18,704 nt of DNA. Source: an uncultured Collinsella sp. (GTDB lineage Bacteria; Actinomycetota; Coriobacteriia; Coriobacteriales; Coriobacteriaceae). Below the pieces are notes generated by a model. It ran no database searches. It was not told the origin of the DNA and worked only from the letters and a program-made list of their open reading frames with translations. A program made the translations under genes and the position numbers. Location: assembly GCA_902492545.1 (NCBI GenBank), contig CABULX010000037.1:1-18704 (forward strand), given 5' to 3'. Positions 14,606 through 18,704 of this stretch are shown here, in pieces (position 1 is the first letter of the stretch; the number at the start of each line of letters is the position of its first letter).

Positions 14606-16363
14606 ATGTTCGCCTCATTCCAAAAAAAGTATTTCCTATCCGATAAAGGCGTCGCCGGCGTAAAGCGCGGCATTTTCTGGACCACGCTCACCAATCTCAT
14701 TACCATGGCCGGCATGGGCTTTTTATTCCTGGTTATGGCCGGCTTTGTCGAGCATCTCGCCACCGGCGCCGACCTGCCGGATGCCCTGCCGATCGTGGGC
14801 GGCCTCCTGGTCTTTTTCGTGTTGCTCTTTGCCTCTAACTGGCAGCAGTATTACTACACCTACTGCATCTTTTACGAGGAGTGCGGCAAGCAGCGTATGG
14901 AGATTGCCGAGCGCTTGCGCAAACTGCCGCTGTCGTTTTTTGGTCGTCGTGATCTGGCCGATTTAACCGAGACCATCATGGGCGACGTCCAGGCCATGGA
15001 GCACGCCTACAGCCACGTGCTGGGAGAGCTTTGGGGTGCCATCATCGCAAGCGCCATTGTCTTCGTGGCATCGCTGTTCTTTTGCTGGCAGCTGGCGATT
15101 GCGGCGTTTTGGAGCGTTCCCGTGGCCTTTGCCGTGTTGTATCTAACACGCGGCCCCATGACTCCGGTGTTTGATCGCGTGCGCGCCGAGAAGGTCAAGG
15201 TTACCGAGGCTATTCAAGAGACGCTCGACTGCGTTCGCGAGATTCGCGCCACCAACCAGGAGGCCCATTATCTTGAGGGACTCAACGCCGTGATCGATGC
15301 CGAGGAGCGCGAGACCACCAAGGGCGAGCTCGTTAACGGGCTTTTGGTCAACTCCGCCTTTGCCATCCTGCGTCTGGGCATTGCCACCACGCTGGTCACG
15401 GGCGCCGCGATGGTCGCCTCCGGGCAGGTCGACTTTTTGGTGTTGTTTGCCTTCCTGCTTATGGTGAGCCGTATCTATGCGCCCTTTGACCAGGCGTTAA
15501 TGTTAATGTCCGAGCTGTTTGCCGCCGAGTCGTCTGCCAAGCGCATGCGTTCCATCATGGAAGAGCCTGTGGCGCGGGGCAGCGAGAACTTTGAGCCTGC
15601 GGGCCACGATGTGGTGTTCGATCACGTGGCATTTGGCTATGGTGCGGGCGAGGACGGCCGCGCCGGCGAGAAAGTTCTTACCGATGTGAGCTTTACCGCC
15701 AAGGAAGGCGAAGTTACGGCGCTGGTCGGTCCTTCGGGTTCCGGTAAGTCTACGGTGAGCCGCCTGGCCGCGCGCTTTTGGGATGCCACTGCGGGCAAGG
15801 TTACCGTGGGCGGTGTGGATGTTGCGGGCGTCGACCCCGAGGTGCTCCTGCGCGACTACGCCATTGTGTTCCAAGACGTGTTGCTCTTTGACGACACGGT
15901 GATGGGAAACATCCGCCTCGGGCGTCGTGATGCCACCGATGAGGAAGTGCTTGCGGCCGCGCGTGCCGCCAACTGCGACGAGTTTGTGAGCCGCATGCCG
16001 CAGGGCTACGACACCATGATCGGTGAGAACGGCTCCAAACTCTCCGGCGGCGAGCGCCAGCGCATCTCTATCGCCCGTGCGCTGCTCAAAGACGCGCCTA
16101 TCGTGCTGTTGGACGAGGCGACGGCGAGCTTGGATGTGGAGAACGAGACCGTGGTGCAACAGGCACTCTCCCGTCTGCTTACAGGTAAGACGGTTATCGT
16201 TATTGCCCACCGTATGCGTACGGTGGAAAATGCCGACAAAATCGTTGTGCTCAAGGATGGCGTGGTTGCCGAGCAGGGCACTCCGGCGCAGCTCAAGGCG
16301 GCAGGTGGAGAATTCGCCCGCATGGTTGCGCTGCAAAAGGAAGCGGCTGCCTGGCAGCTGTAG
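14606..16363 (+). CDS. ABC transporter half-molecule, membrane domain fused to ATPase (second of pair)
   Basis: Partner half-transporter of 585 residues. The start codon directly follows the stop of the first half with no gap, behind AAGGGAGG (14588-14595). Residues ~20-310 hold about six membrane helices, with the coupling motif FFGRRDLADLTETIMGDV. The ATPase domain shows Walker A GPSGSGKST (375-383), signature LSGGE (479-483), Walker B with Asp503 and Glu504, D-loop ASLDVENE and switch His in IAHRMR. All catalytic motifs are intact in both halves, so both ATP sites could be active. The two proteins share a layout but differ in the D-loop, as expected for a heterodimer. Direction of transport cannot be settled from sequence. 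Confidence 0.93.
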   Translation: MFASFQKKYFLSDKGVAGVKRGIFWTTLTNLITMAGMGFLFLVMAGFVEHLATGADLPDALPIVGGLLVFFVLLFASNWQQYYYTYCIFYEECGKQRMEIAERLRKLPLSFFGRRDLADLTETIMGDVQAMEHAYSHVLGELWGAIIASAIVFVASLFFCWQLAIAAFWSVPVAFAVLYLTRGPMTPVFDRVRAEKVKVTEAIQETLDCVREIRATNQEAHYLEGLNAVIDAEERETTKGELVNGLLVNSAFAILRLGIATTLVTGAAMVASGQVDFLVLFAFLLMVSRIYAPFDQALMLMSELFAAESSAKRMRSIMEEPVARGSENFEPAGHDVVFDHVAFGYGAGEDGRAGEKVLTDVSFTAKEGEVTALVGPSGSGKSTVSRLAARFWDATAGKVTVGGVDVAGVDPEVLLRDYAIVFQDVLLFDDTVMGNIRLGRRDATDEEVLAAARAANCDEFVSRMPQGYDTMIGENGSKLSGGERQRISIARALLKDAPIVLLDEATASLDVENETVVQQALSRLLTGKTVIVIAHRMRTVENADKIVVLKDGVVAEQGTPAQLKAAGGEFARMVALQKEAAAWQL

Positions 16364-16439
16364 GACTGTGACAAGGGCGGGGGCGGATACCCGTGGGAGT
16401 GCGGATTTGCGTCGTGGTGGGTGAACCGCCGAGTACCGG

Positions 16440-16460
16440 GCGGTCTGGACCGCATGTTTT
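16440..16460 (+). terminator. Weak terminator candidate after the ABC operon
   Basis: GCGGT (16440-16444) pairs with ACCGC (16449-16453) around CTGG, followed by ATGTTTT. A competing hairpin pairs ACCGCC (16425-16430) with GGCGGT (16439-16444). Both stems are short, so termination may be partial. The remainder of 16364-16424 shows nothing recognisable. Confidence 0.35.
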
Positions 16461-16477
16461 CAAAAAGTTAGCCGTGG

Positions 16478-16506
16478 TTGACCAAATAGTTATACTAGAC
16501 TAGTCT
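16478..16506 (+). promoter_or_regulatory. Promoter with nested palindrome upstream of the DUF6110-like/P-type ATPase genes
   Basis: TTGACC (16478-16483) lies 17 bp before TAGTCT (16501-16506). An alternative -10, TATACT, is at 16491-16496. The perfect 11-bp palindrome ACTAGACTAGT (16494-16504) overlaps either -10, a position suited to a repressor. Given the metal-type ATPase downstream, a metal-sensing repressor is possible. The regulator is not in this window. Confidence 0.5.
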
Positions 16507-16553
16507 CAATAGCGTGCTCGAGCAAACTAATGAACTCGGGTGCTAAGGCACCA

Positions 16554-16571
16554 TGCCGCGCTTGTGCGGCA
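16554..16571 (+). other. Leader hairpin before the DUF6110-like gene
   Basis: TGCCGC (16554-16559) pairs with GCGGCA (16566-16571) around GCTTGT, ending three bases before the ribosome site (AGGGAG, 16574-16579). A second small stem, GGTGC with GCACC, precedes it (16539-16552). I see no known riboswitch consensus. Confidence 0.3.
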
Positions 16572-16586
16572 AAAGGGAGAAGCAAC

Positions 16587-16832
16587 ATGAAGAAGTCGAC
16601 GTTTAACACCCTGCTTGTCGGTGGCGGTTTTCTGCTTGGTACGGCCGGCATCAAGCTGCTCACCAGCGCTCCGGTAAAGAATGCCTGCGTGCAGGGCATC
16701 GCGTGCGGTATGCGCGTCAAGAACTGCTACCAGGACATGGTCGAGCAGGCCAAGGCCAATGTCGATGACATGGTTGCCGAGGCTGCCTACATCACTCAGA
16801 GCGAGGCCGCTGCTGACGAGGCAGCCGAGTAG
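16587..16832 (+). CDS. Small DUF6110-like protein
   Basis: 81 residues. ATG 16587 follows AGGGAG (16574-16579). A longer in-frame start at 16530 would place the leader hairpin inside the gene. The N terminus (MKKSTFNTLLVGGGFLLGTAGIKLL) has a Gly-rich hydrophobic segment, followed by TSAPVKNACVQGIACGMRVKNCYQDMVEQAKANVDDMVAEA, an amphipathic and acidic helical part. This matches my memory of the DUF6110 family, often found beside heavy-metal P-type ATPases. Three Cys (in NAC, IAC, NCY) could bind metal, but this is inference. It lies 18 bp upstream of the ATPase and is surely co-transcribed. It may be an accessory membrane or metal-delivery partner. Biochemical function is unknown. Confidence 0.8.
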   Translation: MKKSTFNTLLVGGGFLLGTAGIKLLTSAPVKNACVQGIACGMRVKNCYQDMVEQAKANVDDMVAEAAYITQSEAAADEAAE

Positions 16833-16850
16833 CGCTCCCAGGCACAAACT

Positions 16851-18704
16851 ATGAGATTCTCGATTATCAGCGAGATCCCTGGCAGGACCCGCCTTCAGTT
16901 GGCGGGTCCTGTGCCAGAGAGCGATCTCGATGCGCTTCTAAAGCTTGGCGGCGACATCGATGGCGTGCGCAAGGTGCGCGTGTATGGCCGCATTGGCCAG
17001 ATGGCGCTGGAATACGACGAGCCGCGCCGCGCAAGCGTGCTCGACGCCCTGGGCGCACTCGATGCTCAAGCTATCGCCGATGCCAAGTCGGGCTACGTGA
17101 TGCAGCTCGAGCCGCGCAAGCACAAGCTCGTCATGGATCTTGCCACACTTATCGGCGCCCACTACGCGCGCCGCTGGTTCTTGCCGACGCCTCTGCGTGC
17201 GGTGTTTGTCGTGGCCGGTTACATGGCATTTTTGCGCGCTGCCCTTCATGAGCTGACGCAACCGCGCCTGACCGTCCCCGTGCTCGACGCCTCGGCCATC
17301 GGCATCTCGTTCGTCAAGCGCGACGTCGACACCGCGGGTCAGACGATGTTCCTGCTCAACGTGGGCGAGCTGCTCGAGGACTACACCCGCGCCATGAGCG
17401 AAAACGAGCTCATCAACTCGCTGCTCGATGTGCCCGACAAGGCGCAAAAGGTCGTCGGCGACACTGAGGTAAGCGTTGCCGCCACCGAGCTTGAACCCGG
17501 CGATTTGGTCGCCGTGCGCACCGGCATGTCTATCTGTATCGACGGCGTGGTCGAGCAGGGGAGCGCTATGGTCAACCAGGCGACCCTGACCGGCGAACCG
17601 CTGGCCGTCGAGCGCAGCGTGGGCGACGACGTGTTCGCCGGCACCGTTGTGGAAGATGGCAGCATCTTGGTGCGTGTGCGCGCCAACACGGCTCAGACCA
17701 AGCTCCGCTCGATCGTCTCGCTCGTGCAGACGGCCGACTCGCTCAAGTCCGAGGGTCAGTCGCACATGGAGGACCTTGCCAACAAGATCGTCCCGTGGAA
17801 CTTCCTGCTCGCGGGCCTGGTTGCGCTTACCACCCACAGCCTCATCAAGACCTCAGCGGCACTGATGGTCGACTACTCGTGCGCACTCAAACTCACGGGT
17901 TCCGTCGCCGTCATGACTGCCATGAGCGACGCTGCCAAGATGGGCGTCATGGTCAAGGGCGCCAAGTACTTTGAGTCGTTTGCCAAGGCCGACACCATTG
18001 TGTTTGATAAGACCGGCACGCTCACCGAGGCGCAGCCGCGTCTTGCCTGCGTACTCACCACCGATGGCTGGAGCGAGGACGAGATCCTGCGCCTTTCCGC
18101 TTGCTTGGAGGAGCATTTCCCGCATCCGGTGGCGCGTGCCGTGGTCAACGCTGCTCACGAGCGTGGGCTCGAGCACCGCGAGCGCCATGCTGCCGTCGAG
18201 TACATCGTGGCGCACGGCATCGCTTCGTCCATCGAGGGGCGTCGCGCGATTATCGGCTCGGCACACTTTGTGTTTGAGGACGAGGGCGCACGGCTCGAAT
18301 CTGACATCAAGGAGCGCATCGAGTCCCAGATGCAGGGCTTGTCGCCGCTGTACCTGGCGGTCGATGGCACCGTTGTGGGCGTGCTCGGCATCGAGGACCC
18401 GCTTAAGCCCGGGGTCCGCGAGGCCATCGCCGACTTGCACGCGTTGGGCGTTAAGCACGTGGTCATGCTCACGGGCGACTCAGAGCGCACGGCCGAGCGC
18501 ATTGCTCGCGAGGCAGGTGTCGACGAGTTTAAGGCCGAGCTACTGCCCGAGGACAAGTACGCGTATGTTGAGCGCATTAAGGGCGAGGGGCGCCACGTTG
18601 CCATGGTGGGCGACGGCGTCAACGATTCGCCGGCGCTGGGTCTGGCCGACGTGGGGTTGGCAATGGGCAGCGGAAGCGACATCGCCAAGGAGGTCGCCGA
18701 TATC
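16851..18704 (+). CDS. Heavy-metal-type P1B ATPase (3' truncated by window)
   Basis: Metal-transporting P-type ATPase; 618 codons are visible with no stop, so roughly 80-100 C-terminal residues are missing. ATG 16851 has only a weak AGG upstream. The N-terminal ~65 residues have an HMA-like fold pattern (EIPGRTRLQL through VRVYGR) but no CxxC metal motif. Hydrophobic segments precede the actuator domain with TGE at 247-249. The transmembrane metal-site segment reads DYSCALKL (Ser343, Cys344) where CPC or CPx is usual. The phosphorylation site is Asp386 (DKTGTLT). The P1B-specific His-Pro pair is His425-Pro426 (HFPHPVARA). MLTGD and GDGVND (Asp588) complete the hinge. Together with the DUF6110-like neighbour this suggests metal efflux or trafficking. 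The metal (Mn, Fe, Zn or other) cannot be told. Confidence 0.93.
   Translation, partial: MRFSIISEIPGRTRLQLAGPVPESDLDALLKLGGDIDGVRKVRVYGRIGQMALEYDEPRRASVLDALGALDAQAIADAKSGYVMQLEPRKHKLVMDLATLIGAHYARRWFLPTPLRAVFVVAGYMAFLRAALHELTQPRLTVPVLDASAIGISFVKRDVDTAGQTMFLLNVGELLEDYTRAMSENELINSLLDVPDKAQKVVGDTEVSVAATELEPGDLVAVRTGMSICIDGVVEQGSAMVNQATLTGEPLAVERSVGDDVFAGTVVEDGSILVRVRANTAQTKLRSIVSLVQTADSLKSEGQSHMEDLANKIVPWNFLLAGLVALTTHSLIKTSAALMVDYSCALKLTGSVAVMTAMSDAAKMGVMVKGAKYFESFAKADTIVFDKTGTLTEAQPRLACVLTTDGWSEDEILRLSACLEEHFPHPVARAVVNAAHERGLEHRERHAAVEYIVAHGIASSIEGRRAIIGSAHFVFEDEGARLESDIKERIESQMQGLSPLYLAVDGTVVGVLGIEDPLKPGVREAIADLHALGVKHVVMLTGDSERTAERIAREAGVDEFKAELLPEDKYAYVERIKGEGRHVAMVGDGVNDSPALGLADVGLAMGSGSDIAKEVADI
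16883..16911 (+). other. Perfect hairpin inside the first codons of the P-type ATPase
   Basis: CAGGACCCGCC (16883-16893) pairs perfectly with GGCGGGTCCTG (16901-16911) around a 7-nt loop, covering codons ~11-21. No T-run follows. The encoded PGRTRLQLAGP is part of the HMA-like domain, so the gene start is probably right and the hairpin is an added RNA signal or chance. Confidence 0.5.

Noticed and set aside
16501..16586. Metal riboswitch in the leader of the DUF6110-like gene
   Set aside because: The leader is short and its two small stems do not match a riboswitch consensus that I know.

Overview
The window looks like a chromosomal segment of a high-GC, Gram-positive gut actinobacterium of the class Coriobacteriia, most likely Collinsella or a close relative. 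This is inferred from the sortase-assembled pilus genes with LPxTG-type anchors, the gatCAB operon with a lengthened GatB, a DUF6110-like protein next to a P-type ATPase, and the palindromic intergenic repeats. No database was searched.

Layout. (1) 1-5570: a sortase-dependent pilus/adhesin operon on the + strand. It holds a large beta-helix plus FctA-like adhesin whose 5' end is broken or lies outside the window, a GC-rich isopeptide pilin that overlaps it by 8 bp, and a second pilin of normal composition, closed by a strong terminator. (2) 5572-6517: two tandem copies of a 465-bp unit. Each copy has a LexA/SOS-box-like palindrome, a strong Shine-Dalgarno, a 50-codon ORF for a small membrane peptide with a very basic tail, and a heavily structured 3' region. 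(3) 6632-7588: a class C sortase, presumably the polymerase for the pilins upstream. (4) 7589-7934: non-coding DNA with two long palindromes and a 21-bp minisatellite. (5) 7935-11436: gatC-gatA-gatB, joined by TAATG stop/start overlaps, followed by terminators inside a 37-bp-arm inverted repeat. (6) 11660-16363: an AraC-family regulator on the - strand, divergent from a pair of exporter-fold ABC transporter half-molecules. (7) 16478-18704: a promoter with a nested palindrome, a small DUF6110-like protein and a heavy-metal-type P1B ATPase cut by the window edge.

How the parts work together. The first five kilobases plus the sortase form one surface-pilus module: LPLSG, MPSTG and LPLTG substrates and one polymerising sortase. 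GatCAB is housekeeping (Gln-tRNA(Gln)/Asn-tRNA(Asn) amidation). The AraC/ABC-ABC block resembles regulated siderophore or metal transporters of the YbtPQ/IrtAB type, and the last block is probably metal homeostasis.

The most unusual element is the tandem 465-bp unit. Its layout (SOS-box-like site, small hydrophobic-basic peptide, structured 3' region) recalls DNA-damage-induced type I toxin genes such as tisB. I know of no described system of this kind in Coriobacteriia. This is a hypothesis from sequence reading only.
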